A program made the translations under genes and the position numbers. DNA of 29,339 nucleotides from a virus, in the IMG/VR virus record IMGVR_UViG_3300047170_000117, positions 1-29,339 of that record, one strand, 5' to 3'. How positions within the stretch are numbered: position 1 is the stretch's first letter; the number at the start of each line of letters is the position of its first letter. This document shows, piece after piece, positions 1 through 7,716 of the stretch. Under the pieces are notes generated by a model. It ran no database searches. It saw nothing but the letters and a program-made list of their open reading frames with translations, and was not told the origin of the DNA.

Positions 1-142
1 CTACTGGCCGATCTGGCAGGCGGCGCTGCGCGCGCTCGACGCGCCGCTGCGGGCCAAGGGGATCGTGCGGGCGGCGATGCCGCGGCCGATCGCGGTGCGG
101 ACGGCGGCGGCGGAGCGCGGCGCGCGGATGGTCGAGCACTGA
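1..142 (+). CDS. C-terminal end of an unidentified phage structural protein (partial)
   Basis: An open frame enters from the left edge (codons start at base 2) and stops at TGA 140-142. About 46 residues are visible, ending in ARMVEH. The stop overlaps the next start codon as ATGA, so it belongs to the same translationally coupled late operon. Its place just before an HK97-gp10-like gene and a tail terminator suggests a head-tail connector or completion protein such as the Mu gp36 position. The visible piece is too short and has no motif that I can assign, so the function is inferred from position only. Confidence 0.6.
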   Translation, partial: YWPIWQAALRALDAPLRAKGIVRAAMPRPIAVRTAAAERGARMVEH

Positions 143-705
143 TGGACGGGCTGCGGATCACGGTCCAGGCCGGGCGGCTGGAACTCGACAAGAAGCACGT
201 GCGGACGGTGCTGCGGCGCGCGGGCAATGAGATCGCGGGCGCCGCGCGGTCGCTGATACGGCAGTCTGCGGGCAGTGGCCGGGTGTATTGGTATCACGGA
301 TCGAGCGGCGGGCATGGGCGCTACCGGGCATCGGCGCCGGGGCAGGCGCCGGTGTCGCTGTCGGGCAAGCTGGCGAGCTCGATCAAGGTGCTGCTGTTCC
401 GCAGCGGCGAGGGCGTCGCGGTGCGCGACGCGGTTTTCTACGCGTTGATGCTGGAAAAGGGCGCCAAGGGCGGCGGCGGCGACACCCGCGAACACAATCT
501 GCATTACGCGCGGACCGGCAGCGGCAAGCGCCGGATGAACAAATCCGCCATCGGGCAAACCCGTGTGCTGGCGCCGCGCCCGTTCCTGTCGATCGCACTG
601 GACCAACGCCGCGCGTCGCTGGAGCGGCGTGTCGGCGAGGCGATCAGCACCGGGCTGAAGATGCGGCGCGCCACGAAGCGGGAATTGAGGTCGGGGCAAA
701 CGTGA
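142..705 (+). CDS. HK97 gp10-like tail completion / head-tail joining protein
   Basis: The 187-residue product looks like the HK97 gp10 family of neck or tail-completion proteins, which cap the tail or join it to the head in the assembling virion. The family pattern is visible: a basic N-terminal helix, a central APGQAPVSLSGKLASSI segment (family form: aP.dtG.Lr.Si), then YALMLEKG and near the end LAPRPFLSIAL (family form: aRPFl.pAl). The start ATG overlaps the previous stop (ATGA) and the stop overlaps the next start (GTGA). The central insert rich in Gly around residues 110-116 is unusual but fits in frame. A Mu gpG-like role is the main alternative. Confidence 0.7.
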   Translation: MDGLRITVQAGRLELDKKHVRTVLRRAGNEIAGAARSLIRQSAGSGRVYWYHGSSGGHGRYRASAPGQAPVSLSGKLASSIKVLLFRSGEGVAVRDAVFYALMLEKGAKGGGGDTREHNLHYARTGSGKRRMNKSAIGQTRVLAPRPFLSIALDQRRASLERRVGEAISTGLKMRRATKRELRSGQT

Positions 706-872
706 GGCTCGCGCATCCCGCTGTCGAACTGGTTGCGCGGCTTGAGCGTGCCTGGACCAGCGATGCCATGGTTGCCCGCACGCGCGCCGAGATCGTCGTG
801 AAGGTGCTGCTCGAAGCGGGCTTGCTGTCCGGCGCATTCGCGGCCGAGGTCGAAAGCCCGCCCGCCGAATGA
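702..872 (+). CDS. Small hypothetical protein in the tail cluster (56 aa)
   Basis: A GTG start at 702 overlaps the preceding TGA (GTGA) and the TGA at 870-872 overlaps the next ATG (ATGA). This tight packing on both sides is the main support that the short frame is a real gene. The product is a mostly helical 56-residue protein with segments VELVARLERAW and IVVKVLLEAGLL. No domain is recognised. By position it would be a small neck or tail-completion accessory protein. Confidence 0.55.
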   Translation: MRLAHPAVELVARLERAWTSDAMVARTRAEIVVKVLLEAGLLSGAFAAEVESPPAE

Positions 873-1441
873 ACATCGATTCGGTGATCGCGCAGTTGCG
901 CTCGGTCGCCACGGTGTTTGGGCAGAACGTGGCCGGGGCGGCGACCTACGCCAACGGCGTGTCCGACCAGGTGTGGCTGCCTCGGCCGGCGGCCTATGTG
1001 CTGCCGCTTGATATGGATGGCGGGGACAACGAGAGCCAGACCGGGCTGTGGCAGATGGTTGCGCAGCGCATCAGCGTGGTGCTGGACATCGACAACAGCA
1101 TGGACCGGCGGGGGCAGGCTTCGGCCGCGCAGATCACCGATTTGTTTTACGCGGTGTGCTCGGCGATTCTGAACTGGCGGCCGGACTGGAATACCAGCAA
1201 CCCGACGAGCAACCGCGAGACGCGGGGTTTCCGTTTCGTGAGCGGTGAGATCCTGCTGATGGATCGCGCCCGGCTGCAATACCAACTGATTTTCGCGCTG
1301 GATATCACGATCACCGATCTGGACGGCTGGCAGTCGCCGTACGATCCGCTGATCGATGTGCGTGGCACGATTTCCGTGAACTCGGGCACCGTCGATGTCG
1401 GCGACCTGGTGATTTTCGACGCGCCGTTCGCGGCGCCCTGA
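869..1441 (+). CDS. Tail terminator-like protein (Mu gp37 position)
   Basis: The 190-residue product sits directly before the DUF2635 and sheath genes, which is where Mu encodes its tail terminator gp37. It has the mixed alpha/beta profile of terminators: an N-terminal helix starting MNIDSVIAQL, a strand with LPRPAAYVLPLD, QRISVVLDI, a helix ITDLFYAVCSAILNW, then FRFVSGEILLMDRARLQYQLIFAL. Such proteins form the ring that stops tube and sheath polymerisation and docks the tail on the head. The ATGA overlap couples it to the upstream gene. The assignment rests on synteny and this profile and not on a catalytic motif. Confidence 0.6.
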   Translation: MNIDSVIAQLRSVATVFGQNVAGAATYANGVSDQVWLPRPAAYVLPLDMDGGDNESQTGLWQMVAQRISVVLDIDNSMDRRGQASAAQITDLFYAVCSAILNWRPDWNTSNPTSNRETRGFRFVSGEILLMDRARLQYQLIFALDITITDLDGWQSPYDPLIDVRGTISVNSGTVDVGDLVIFDAPFAAP

Positions 1442-1463
1442 CCGCACTCCCTCGGAGAATTTC

Positions 1464-1706
1464 ATGTTCGTGAAGCCAGGCCCGAACCGGGCGCTGCCCG
1501 GCACGCTGCTGCGCGTGCGCATTCCGCACACGCTGGCGCTGCTGCCCGACACCGGGGCCGAGGTGCCGGAGAACGGTTTCTGGATCCAGCGGCTGAACCA
1601 GGGCGACGTGGTGCTGGCCGATGCGCCCGCCGCTGAAGCCGCCGCGCCCGCCGCTGAAGCCGCCGCGCCCGCCTTGGCAACGACGGCCGAGGGCGTGGTG
1701 ACGTGA
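1464..1706 (+). CDS. DUF2635 family protein (Mu gp38-like)
   Basis: The 80-residue product starts MFVKPGPNRALPGTLLRV and carries LLPDTGAEVPENGFWIQRL followed by GDVV. This matches the DUF2635 pattern (K-P..G..v..P....Lp..G..Vp....W.rRl..GDV) found in Mu gp38 just upstream of the sheath gene. A purine-rich RBS (ctcggag, 1450-1456) lies ahead of the ATG. The C-terminus is an Ala/Pro/Glu tail made by a duplicated 21-bp unit. The exact role in the tail is not established. The gene overlaps the sheath start by four bases (GTGA). Confidence 0.8.
   Translation: MFVKPGPNRALPGTLLRVRIPHTLALLPDTGAEVPENGFWIQRLNQGDVVLADAPAAEAAAPAAEAAAPALATTAEGVVT
1624..1674 (+). repeat. Two tandem 21-bp units coding an APAAEAA tail
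   Basis: The 21-bp unit gcgcccgccgctgaagccgcc occurs twice in a row, followed by its first 9 bases. It encodes APAAEAA repeated, then APA, at the C-terminus of the DUF2635 protein. Units are identical, which points to recent slippage or duplication. Confidence 0.9.
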
Positions 1707-3244
1707 GCGATTCCATCTACGTTCCGGGCTATCCGAGCAACAACCGGGTTCCGGGTGTTTTCGCATCGGTCGACGCGAGCAAGGCGAACACCGGCACGAT
1801 CAATCAGCGGTCGCTGTTGCTCGGGCAGATGCTGGCGAGCGGCACGGCGACGGCCGGCGTTGGCGTGATTTCCGCCGGCATCGGCGAGGCCCGCACGTCG
1901 TACGGTGTCGGGTCGCAGCTATCGATCATGGTGGAGCGCTATCGCGCGCTCGATCCGGTGGGCGAGCTGTGGTGCCTGCCGCTGGCCGACGCCAGTGGAT
2001 CGGCGGCGGCGACGGGCAGCATCGCGCTGGTCGGCCCGGCGACGGCGGCCGGCGTGATACCGCTGTATGTGAACGGCGCGTATATCCCGGTTGCGGTGAA
2101 TTCCGGCGACAGCGCGACCACGATCGGCGCCAACATGGCGACCGCGATCAACGGTTTCATCACCGCCGGCGGCAACCCGCTTGGCGTCACCGCCACGGCG
2201 GCGACCGGCACGGTGACGCTGACCGCCGCGAACAAGGGGTCGCTGGGCAATCAGGGCACCATCCTGTTGTCCTTCGGCGGCACGTCGCAGGGGCAGGGGC
2301 AGCCCGGCACGACGAACGTGGCGGGTGTGACCGCGACGGTCACGGCGTTTGCGGGCGGCACGACCGACCCGGTTGTCGCGACGGCGCTGGCGAGCCTGCC
2401 GGATCAGCCGTTTGATTTCATCTGCTGCCCGTACAGCGACACGACCTCGCTCAATTCGGTGCAGAGCTTCCTGGGCGATACGGCCGGACGATGGAACTGG
2501 TCGGTGCAGCTTTTCGGCGGTGCTTTCACCGCGCATGGTGGCACGCTGTCCGCGCGCACCACCTGGTCGACCATGCGCAATGACCAGCACGCGAGCGCGA
2601 TCGGCGCCTATGCCTCGCCGTCGCCGGACTGGCACTGGGCGGTGGATTACTGCGCGGCCTCGGCATACAGCCTGCGCACCGATCCGACGATCCCGATCGG
2701 CGGCCTGACCGCCGGCGTGGCGCTGAACGTGCTGGCGCCGGTGCTGGCCAACCGCGACAATTTCGCCTCGCGCCAGACGCTGCTGTTCGACGGCATGACG
2801 ACGTACAAGGTCGATAGCGCCGGCGTGGTGCATGTCGATCGCGCGATCACGACGTATCAGTTCAACGCGCAGAACTCGCCGGACAATTCGTATCTGTCGT
2901 TGAACGTGCCGTACCAGCTTATGGCGTATATCCGCGCCGTCGAGACGATGCTGGGCAGCAATTTCAACCAGGTGAAGTTGGTGGCGGATGGCAGCCGCAT
3001 CCCGCCCGGCTCGGGCATGGTGACGAGCCAGACGATCCTGTACTCGGTGATCGCGCAGTACAAGGCGATGTGCACCACGGGCTTGCCGGGCATTCCGGCG
3101 GGGCTGGTGCAGGAGCCGGACACTTTCGCCGCGAACGCGCAGGCGGAGAACGCCGGCGGCGGCATCGTGAAGCTGTTGCTGCCCGTGCTGCTGGGCAACC
3201 AGTTGATCGCCATCGCGATGAATGTGCAGTTCCAGCAGCCGTGA
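1703..3244 (+). CDS. Contractile tail sheath protein (Mu gpL-like)
   Basis: The 513-residue product is close in length to Mu gpL and begins SDSIYVPGYPSNNRVPGVFASVD, the typical opening of Mu-type sheath proteins (residues that cross-link neighbouring subunits). NQRSLLLGQMLASG follows, and the C-terminal third carries RTDPTIPIGGL, YKVDSAGVVHVDRAITTYQ and a VAIAMNVQFQ-type ending, all usual for the family. It polymerises around the tail tube and contracts on adsorption. The GTG start overlaps the previous stop. Residues about 110-225 form a Gly/Ala/Thr-rich insert that is probably the surface-exposed domain. A heptad array follows the stop, unlike the overlapping junctions upstream. Confidence 0.93.
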   Translation: MSDSIYVPGYPSNNRVPGVFASVDASKANTGTINQRSLLLGQMLASGTATAGVGVISAGIGEARTSYGVGSQLSIMVERYRALDPVGELWCLPLADASGSAAATGSIALVGPATAAGVIPLYVNGAYIPVAVNSGDSATTIGANMATAINGFITAGGNPLGVTATAATGTVTLTAANKGSLGNQGTILLSFGGTSQGQGQPGTTNVAGVTATVTAFAGGTTDPVVATALASLPDQPFDFICCPYSDTTSLNSVQSFLGDTAGRWNWSVQLFGGAFTAHGGTLSARTTWSTMRNDQHASAIGAYASPSPDWHWAVDYCAASAYSLRTDPTIPIGGLTAGVALNVLAPVLANRDNFASRQTLLFDGMTTYKVDSAGVVHVDRAITTYQFNAQNSPDNSYLSLNVPYQLMAYIRAVETMLGSNFNQVKLVADGSRIPPGSGMVTSQTILYSVIAQYKAMCTTGLPGIPAGLVQEPDTFAANAQAENAGGGIVKLLLPVLLGNQLIAIAMNVQFQQP

Positions 3245-3248
3245 GGGA

Positions 3249-3376
3249 GTGATCAGTGGTGACCAGTGATCGGTGACCAGTGATCAGTAGCAAGCAAGAG
3301 TTCGCTCGGATCGCCTTTCTTCCTACTGATCACTGGTCACTGATCACTGATCACCCGCAACGATCACCGATCACTG
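3249..3376. repeat. Heptad array 1: inverted-repeat array of ATCAC-core 7-bp units
   Basis: Left arm 3249-3290 has five GTGATCR-type heptads (two are the variant GTGACCA, with a 3-bp offset after the first). A spacer of about 32 bp follows (caagcaag ... ctttcttcc). Right arm 3323-3354 has four YGATCAC-type heptads (one TGGTCAC), and a further CGATCACCGATCAC pair lies at 3361-3374. The arms are complementary and the variant GTGACCA faces TGGTCAC in the second heptad from the loop, so pairing is kept. The array separates the sheath and tube genes. A short RBS (aggatt) lies between it and the tube ATG. Confidence 0.92.
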
Positions 3377-3390
3377 AATAGGATTCTCAA

Positions 3391-3768
3391 ATGAGCGGAA
3401 CCGCGTCGCGCCGGCTTGCCGGCATTGCGAGCCTGACGATCGACGGCGACGCGTGGGACGTTGTGTCCGATCTGGCGTGGCAATCGACTGTGGTTCAGCG
3501 CGAGACGTTGAAGGGCCAGACCCGGGTCGAGGGCTACAGCGAGATGCCGATGCAGGGGATGATTTCGGCCAAGCTGCGCGACCGGCCGGATGTCGCGGCG
3601 CAGACGCTGAACCTTATCACCAACAGCACGATCGTGGTGCTCCAGGCCAACGGCAAGACGATCTACGGCACCGGCATGTGGAGTGTCGAGTGCGGCGAAG
3701 TGAACACCCAGGAAGGGACGTTTTCGGTGAAATTCGAGGGGCCTGATGTCGATGAGAGCACCGTGTAA
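3391..3768 (+). CDS. Tail tube protein (Mu gpM-like)
   Basis: The 125-residue product matches the Mu-type tail tube family in size and in motifs: an N-terminal GIASLTIDGD followed by QRETLKGQTRVEGYSEMPM and a C-terminal VECGEVNTQEGTFSVKFEGP. These form the beta-sandwich rings that stack into the inner tube through which DNA passes. It lies right after the sheath gene, as in Mu. The RBS (aggatt, about 9 bases before ATG) comes after the heptad array, so translation starts independently of the sheath gene. The stop overlaps the chaperone start (TAATG). Confidence 0.9.
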   Translation: MSGTASRRLAGIASLTIDGDAWDVVSDLAWQSTVVQRETLKGQTRVEGYSEMPMQGMISAKLRDRPDVAAQTLNLITNSTIVVLQANGKTIYGTGMWSVECGEVNTQEGTFSVKFEGPDVDESTV

Positions 3769-4082
3769 TGGCGGAAACCGAGGCCGCGGGGCCGGAGGAC
3801 CAACTGGTGATCGAGATATCGCCGGCGCTGAGTTTCAAGGGCGGCGCGTACGACCAGTTGCGGCTGCATGAGCCGAGCGTGGGGCAGGTGCGCAAGGCGG
3901 AGGGCAGTTTGCGCAACGGCATTCACGCCGAAAGCCTCCGGGTGTACCATATCAATCTGATTGCGGCCGTATCGGGCTGGCCGGTGCCGGCGGTCGAGAT
4001 GATGCCGGTGACGAAGATGAACGAGGCGGCGAACTTTCTCGCGCGTTTTACGATGGCTGGTGCGGAAACTGGCGGGAGCTGA
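3768..4082 (+). CDS. Tail assembly chaperone (Mu gp41-like)
   Basis: The 104-residue product lies between tube and tape measure and has the profile of the gp41/gpE-type tail assembly chaperones: an N-terminal strand pair (LVIEISPALSFKGGAYDQLRLHEPSVGQV), then helices and a C-terminal segment MMPVTKMNEAANFLARF. These chaperones bind the tape measure and recruit tube subunits. The ATG overlaps the tube stop by one base. The -1 frame stays open through the end of this gene and 130 bases beyond, so a longer frameshifted form is likely (see the next entry). Confidence 0.8.
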   Translation: MAETEAAGPEDQLVIEISPALSFKGGAYDQLRLHEPSVGQVRKAEGSLRNGIHAESLRVYHINLIAAVSGWPVPAVEMMPVTKMNEAANFLARFTMAGAETGGS

Positions 4083-4213
4083 GTCCGCAGGTCGGGCGGT
4101 TTTTCGCGGATCCCGGCTGGGCTGAGGGGTTGACCGGCACCGCGCTGGTCTGGTGGGCCGAGAGGGCGAACAGCATGCTGGCCCAGGAGGCAAAGGCGCG
4201 TCGTGGCCGCTGA
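4049..4213 (+). CDS. Probable frameshift extension of the tail chaperone (-1 frame)
   Basis: In the -1 frame relative to the chaperone gene, a frame without stops reads YDGWCGNWRELSPQVGRFFA, then DPGWAEGL, then LVWWAERANSML, and ends at TGA 4211-4213, which overlaps the tape-measure GTG by 11 bases. W..eL followed by W...A is the usual look of the C-terminal half of long tail chaperones (lambda GT, P2 E+E'). I found no ATG, GTG or TTG in this frame between about 3938 and 4130, so access by ribosomal frameshift near the end of the chaperone gene is the natural explanation. I do not see a canonical X-XXY-YYZ heptamer. T-TTT-ACG at 4046-4052 is the nearest candidate. The start given is nominal. 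Confidence 0.55.
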   Translation, partial: YDGWCGNWRELSPQVGRFFADPGWAEGLTGTALVWWAERANSMLAQEAKARRGR

Positions 4214-6566
4214 GAAAAGCGGCGGCTTTTCGATCGTCGTCAAGCTTGTCGACCGTGCGTCGAAGCAGATCGACGCGGTGAACCGGCGGATCGCCGCGAT
4301 CCATGCGCCGGTGCTGCGCATGCAGCGCGCGATGGGCAAGTTCCTGGATGTGTCCGGGCTGCGCGCGGTCGGGCGTGGCTTTGGCAATATCGCGCGGCAC
4401 AGCCTGGAAGCGTTCCAGAGCCTGAGCCGGATGATCGCGCCGCTGGGGGTGATTACCGGGGCGCTGAGCGTGGCCGGCATCGTGCGGATGACCACGGCGT
4501 TCGGGCAGTTCGCGACGACGCTGCAGAACTCGGCGATTCGCGTGGGCATGTCGGCGACGCAGCTTTACACGTTGCAGAACGCCGCCCGGCTGACCGGCTT
4601 GTCGGCCGAGGATTTGACCGCCGGCATGACGACGCTTGGCACGACGATCACGGATGCGATCGGCGGGCGGAACGTCGAAGCGTCGATCTACGCCAATCAG
4701 CTTGGCGTGGCGCTGACCGATGTGACCGGGCATGCGCGCAAGACGACCGACGTGATGCCTGAGCTTGCCGACAAGATCGCCGGCATCCAGGATCCGTTTC
4801 TGCGGGCGCGCGTCGCGGCGGTGTTTTTCGGCGGCGCGGCTGAGAAGATGATGCCGTTCCTGCTGAAGGGATCGGCGGGGATCCACGAGTTTACCGAGGC
4901 CGCCCGCAAATACGGCTACGTCAGCGAACAGGGTGTGCGCGATGGGATCGCGCTTGGGATCAGCTACGGCAAGCTACAGCTTGCGGTCGAGGGTTTCGGC
5001 AACGCGATTTCCGAAAAACTGGCGCCGGTGCTCGGCCCGATCCTGGTGTGGATGGCGGATTGGATCGTCGCGAACCGTGCGTGGATCGCGACGTGGATCG
5101 GCGACAAGGTGGCGGAGCTGCGGGACTATCTGAAGTCGATCAACTGGGATCAGGTCGGCAAGGATATCAAATCCTGGGCGATCCGCGCGAAGGAAGTCGC
5201 GGACGAATTCGGCGGCATCAAGACGGTCGCGGAAGTCGTGGTGGGTTTCATCGCGACGAAGTGGCTGGCCGGGATGCTGAACCCGATCATACAGCTTACC
5301 GCCTCGATCGTGATGCTGATCCGGCTGCTTGCGGTCGGCCTGGTGATGGCTTTTCGGGCGGCTGAAAACGCCGCGCTCGCGCTGAATACGCGCCTGAACA
5401 TGAACCCGGCGTTTCGCACGCTGACGCTGCTGCTTGAGCTTTACGAAAAGATGGATACGCAGGGCGGCACGCCGCTGGGTGATCTGAAGCCGGACGATCC
5501 GCTGTGGAAGACGGTTCCGCCGGACGTGCAGAAGAACTACTCGAATTCGCCGTACAATCAGCCCGGCGGCCCTGGCGCGGATCGGTCCTGGTGGGACCGC
5601 AACATGCCGTCCTGGCTGGGCGGCGGTTACAATCCCGATGCGGGGCAGGCGCCGACGCCGGCGGGGAGCGCGGCGCCGTTGGGTTACGCGGTGCCGGCGG
5701 CGGGCCGCGGCGATATACGCGGTGAGATTGGGCCGGGCGGACCGGCGCCGAACCTGCGCAACAAGGCCGACCAGGATCGCGCGGCGATGATCCGCGACAG
5801 GTTCGCGCGGGATCTGGGTCTGACCAAGGATCAGGCCGCTGGCATCGTCAGTGGGCTGTGGCCGGAAAGCAGGCTGCAGGCGATCAACGAGCTGCACCCG
5901 CTGAAACCGGGCAGCCGGGGCGGCTTTGGCTGGGAACAGGCGACTGGCCCGCGCCGGGACGCGATGGAGCGATACGCCGCCGAGCAGAACCTGCCGCTCG
6001 CGTCGGACGAATTGCAATTTCGCTTCATCGAACACGAGTTGCAGACGAGCCAGGCGAAAGTACTGGCCGACATGCGGCGGCAACGAGGCGCGCTCGACTC
6101 AGCGAGGTCGTTTTTCCCCTTCGAGTCGGGCGGTGCGCCGTCCCTTGCTTGGACCGAGGGTGCACACATCGCGAACGCCGAGCTGATCGCCGGTCTGCCA
6201 AGCCCGCAGGGGCAACCTGGTCCGCAACCGGGACCGCAGGCGCAACCTGGGCCGCAACCGGGACCCGGACCGCAGCCGGGGCCTGGTCCGCAGCCCGGAC
6301 CGCAGGCGCCGGCCGTGCCGGTGGCGGGCAACGACAACGCGAGCAACGACAACCAGGTGGCGCCGCCCGCGGCCGCGCCGGCGGTGAACGTGGCGGGCGG
6401 CAGCGGGAGCCCGGATGCCGGGCAGACGACGACGGTGAAGGGGAGTGCGAACGTGAACGTGAATTTCCGCAATCCCCCGCCGGGTGTGACGACCTCGGCG
6501 AGCACCGAGGGCAATCTGTTTGGGCCGCCGCGGATCGGCATGTCGATGCCGGGGCGCGCGCCATAA
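4203..6566 (+). CDS. Tape measure protein with C-terminal lysozyme-like domain
   Basis: The 787-residue product sits in the tape-measure position and has the expected helical N-terminus (VVKLVDRASKQIDAVNRRI), a mid-protein hydrophobic stretch near residues 345-390 (IIQLTASIVMLIRLLAVGLV), and low-complexity linkers. It sets tail length and is ejected with the DNA. Residues about 529-630 resemble the phage tail lysozyme domain (LTKDQAAGIVSGLWPES, then GFGWEQATGPR and FIEHEL). Glu555 in WPES is the likely catalytic acid, which would let the tail tip cut peptidoglycan. Residues about 667-702 are a PGPQ-rich linker. The start is GTG and overlaps the frameshifted chaperone extension. The lysozyme call is weaker than the tape-measure call because the usual QW motif appears here as GWEQ. 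Confidence 0.85.
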   Translation: MAAEKSGGFSIVVKLVDRASKQIDAVNRRIAAIHAPVLRMQRAMGKFLDVSGLRAVGRGFGNIARHSLEAFQSLSRMIAPLGVITGALSVAGIVRMTTAFGQFATTLQNSAIRVGMSATQLYTLQNAARLTGLSAEDLTAGMTTLGTTITDAIGGRNVEASIYANQLGVALTDVTGHARKTTDVMPELADKIAGIQDPFLRARVAAVFFGGAAEKMMPFLLKGSAGIHEFTEAARKYGYVSEQGVRDGIALGISYGKLQLAVEGFGNAISEKLAPVLGPILVWMADWIVANRAWIATWIGDKVAELRDYLKSINWDQVGKDIKSWAIRAKEVADEFGGIKTVAEVVVGFIATKWLAGMLNPIIQLTASIVMLIRLLAVGLVMAFRAAENAALALNTRLNMNPAFRTLTLLLELYEKMDTQGGTPLGDLKPDDPLWKTVPPDVQKNYSNSPYNQPGGPGADRSWWDRNMPSWLGGGYNPDAGQAPTPAGSAAPLGYAVPAAGRGDIRGEIGPGGPAPNLRNKADQDRAAMIRDRFARDLGLTKDQAAGIVSGLWPESRLQAINELHPLKPGSRGGFGWEQATGPRRDAMERYAAEQNLPLASDELQFRFIEHELQTSQAKVLADMRRQRGALDSARSFFPFESGGAPSLAWTEGAHIANAELIAGLPSPQGQPGPQPGPQAQPGPQPGPGPQPGPGPQPGPQAPAVPVAGNDNASNDNQVAPPAAAPAVNVAGGSGSPDAGQTTTVKGSANVNVNFRNPPPGVTTSASTEGNLFGPPRIGMSMPGRAP

Positions 6567-6610
6567 GCGCCGCGACCGGTGGCGCCGGGCCGCGCGCGGT
6601 GATGCTTGCA

Positions 6611-6644
6611 CTCATGCATGCAAGCGTGCTTGCACGCGCATGAG
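6611..6644 (+). promoter_or_regulatory. Inverted repeat covering the gpN start codon
   Basis: CTCATGC-a-TGCAAGC is followed after GT by GCTTGCA-cgc-GCATGAG, which is its near-perfect inverse. The last ATGAG contains the ATG at 6640 of the DNA-circularisation gene, and there is no clear Shine-Dalgarno before it. In mRNA the start codon would lie in the stem, so translation may be restrained or coupled to upstream ribosomes. Another GCTTGCA lies at 6604-6610. Similar GCTTGCA/CATGC elements surround the parA start. Confidence 0.5.
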
Positions 6645-7605
6645 CGGGCTGATCGGCGGCATCGGCCGGGCGGCGGCCGTGGTGAACCAGGTGGGCGCGG
6701 TGGCGCGCAGCGTGGGCACGCTGGCGGGCGACGTCGGCAATCTGATCGCCAACGGGCCGTTCGGCCTGGGCGGCAGCTATGGCGCGATCGGCGCGGGGCT
6801 TGGGCCCTGGGCGGATGGGCTGCTGCCGGCGTCCTTCCGGGGCATTCCGTTCGCGGTGCGCACCGCGCCGATCAAGCGTGGCCGCAAGGTGGCGGTGCAC
6901 GAGTATCCGTTCCGCGACGATGTCTGGGTGGAGGACCTGGGGCGCGGCACGCGCGTGATTTCCTTCACCGGGTTTATCCTGGGCGACGATGTCTATGCGC
7001 AGCGCGACGCGCATGTGATGGCGGCCGAGACCGCCGGCCAGGGCACGCTGGTGCATCCGTCCCTGGGCAGCGTGCAGGCCTCGCTGGTCGAGTTTTCCGC
7101 GACCGAGCGGTTCGAGCTGGGCCGGGTCGTCGAACTCGAATTTTCGTTCATCCAGAGCGCGCAGAAGCAGCCGCAATACCCGACGACCGCGACCTCGACG
7201 CAGGCGGCGGCGACGACGGCGGCGACCGACGCGGATGCCGCCAGCGCCACCGGCTTTGCCGGGGTGGTGAGTTCGGTGCAGACCGGTGTTTCCGCCGTGC
7301 AGGCGGGCGTGCGGACGGCCGAGGCGTTCGGGGCCACGGCGATACGGCTGGTGGGCGATGCCTCCCGCGTGGTGGGGGCGGTGAAGGGCCTGGCGGGGGT
7401 GGTGGGCGGCGGGAGCTATTATGGCCGCTACAACGCCGGCTCTCTGACCGTGGCGCCGACGCTGGCCACGCCGGTGTCGAGCGCGCTGGGGCTGGTCGCA
7501 AGGACGGAGGCGGCCACGACGGGCCTGCTGTCCGCCTCGTTGGCCGCCACGACGGCCGTCTCGCGTGCCGCGGGTAGCCTGGGCAGCCTTGCGGCGGCTT
7601 TATAG
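6640..7605 (+). CDS. DNA circularisation protein, N-terminal part (Mu gpN-like)
   Basis: The 321-residue product contains the DNA_circ_N domain at about residues 65-175: FRGIPFAVRTAPIKRGRKVA, HEYPFRDD, VEDLGRG, then FTGFILGDD, HPSLGSVQ and RVVELEFSFIQ. In Mu, gpN belongs to the baseplate and is linked to DNA circularisation after injection. Mu gpN is about 490 residues. This gene stops after the Ala-rich linker at TAG 7603-7605, at the edge of heptad array 2. The missing C-terminal part is the next gene, in the same reading frame. I chose ATG 6640, because the frame upstream of it (to 6520) overlaps the tape-measure gene and encodes only Arg/Cys-rich sequence. Confidence 0.85.
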   Translation: MSGLIGGIGRAAAVVNQVGAVARSVGTLAGDVGNLIANGPFGLGGSYGAIGAGLGPWADGLLPASFRGIPFAVRTAPIKRGRKVAVHEYPFRDDVWVEDLGRGTRVISFTGFILGDDVYAQRDAHVMAAETAGQGTLVHPSLGSVQASLVEFSATERFELGRVVELEFSFIQSAQKQPQYPTTATSTQAAATTAATDADAASATGFAGVVSSVQTGVSAVQAGVRTAEAFGATAIRLVGDASRVVGAVKGLAGVVGGGSYYGRYNAGSLTVAPTLATPVSSALGLVARTEAATTGLLSASLAATTAVSRAAGSLGSLAAAL

Positions 7606-7713
7606 CGGTGATCGGTGATCAGTGACCGGTGATCAGGAGCAAGCACGGCATGCGCTGGTGTGCGTCGTTGCTTTCTTCCTTCCTGGCTACCGATCACTGA
7701 TCACTGATCACCG
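7606..7713. repeat. Heptad array 2: interrupts the gpN homologue
   Basis: Left arm 7606-7637 has four GTGAYCR heptads. The spacer (agcaagcac ... ttgctttcttcc) is about 50 bp. Right arm 7688-7713 has three YGATCAC heptads. The array begins directly after the TAG of the N-terminal gpN part and ends four bases before the ATG of the C-terminal part. Stop codons inside it (TGATC) close the frame that joins the two halves. No Shine-Dalgarno is visible between the array and the next ATG. Confidence 0.92.
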
Positions 7714-7716
7714 AAC

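Noticed and set aside
6520-6640. Longer N-terminus for the gpN-like protein
   Set aside because: The extra residues are Arg/Cys-rich, overlap the tape-measure gene and have no family match; ATG 6640 is preferred.
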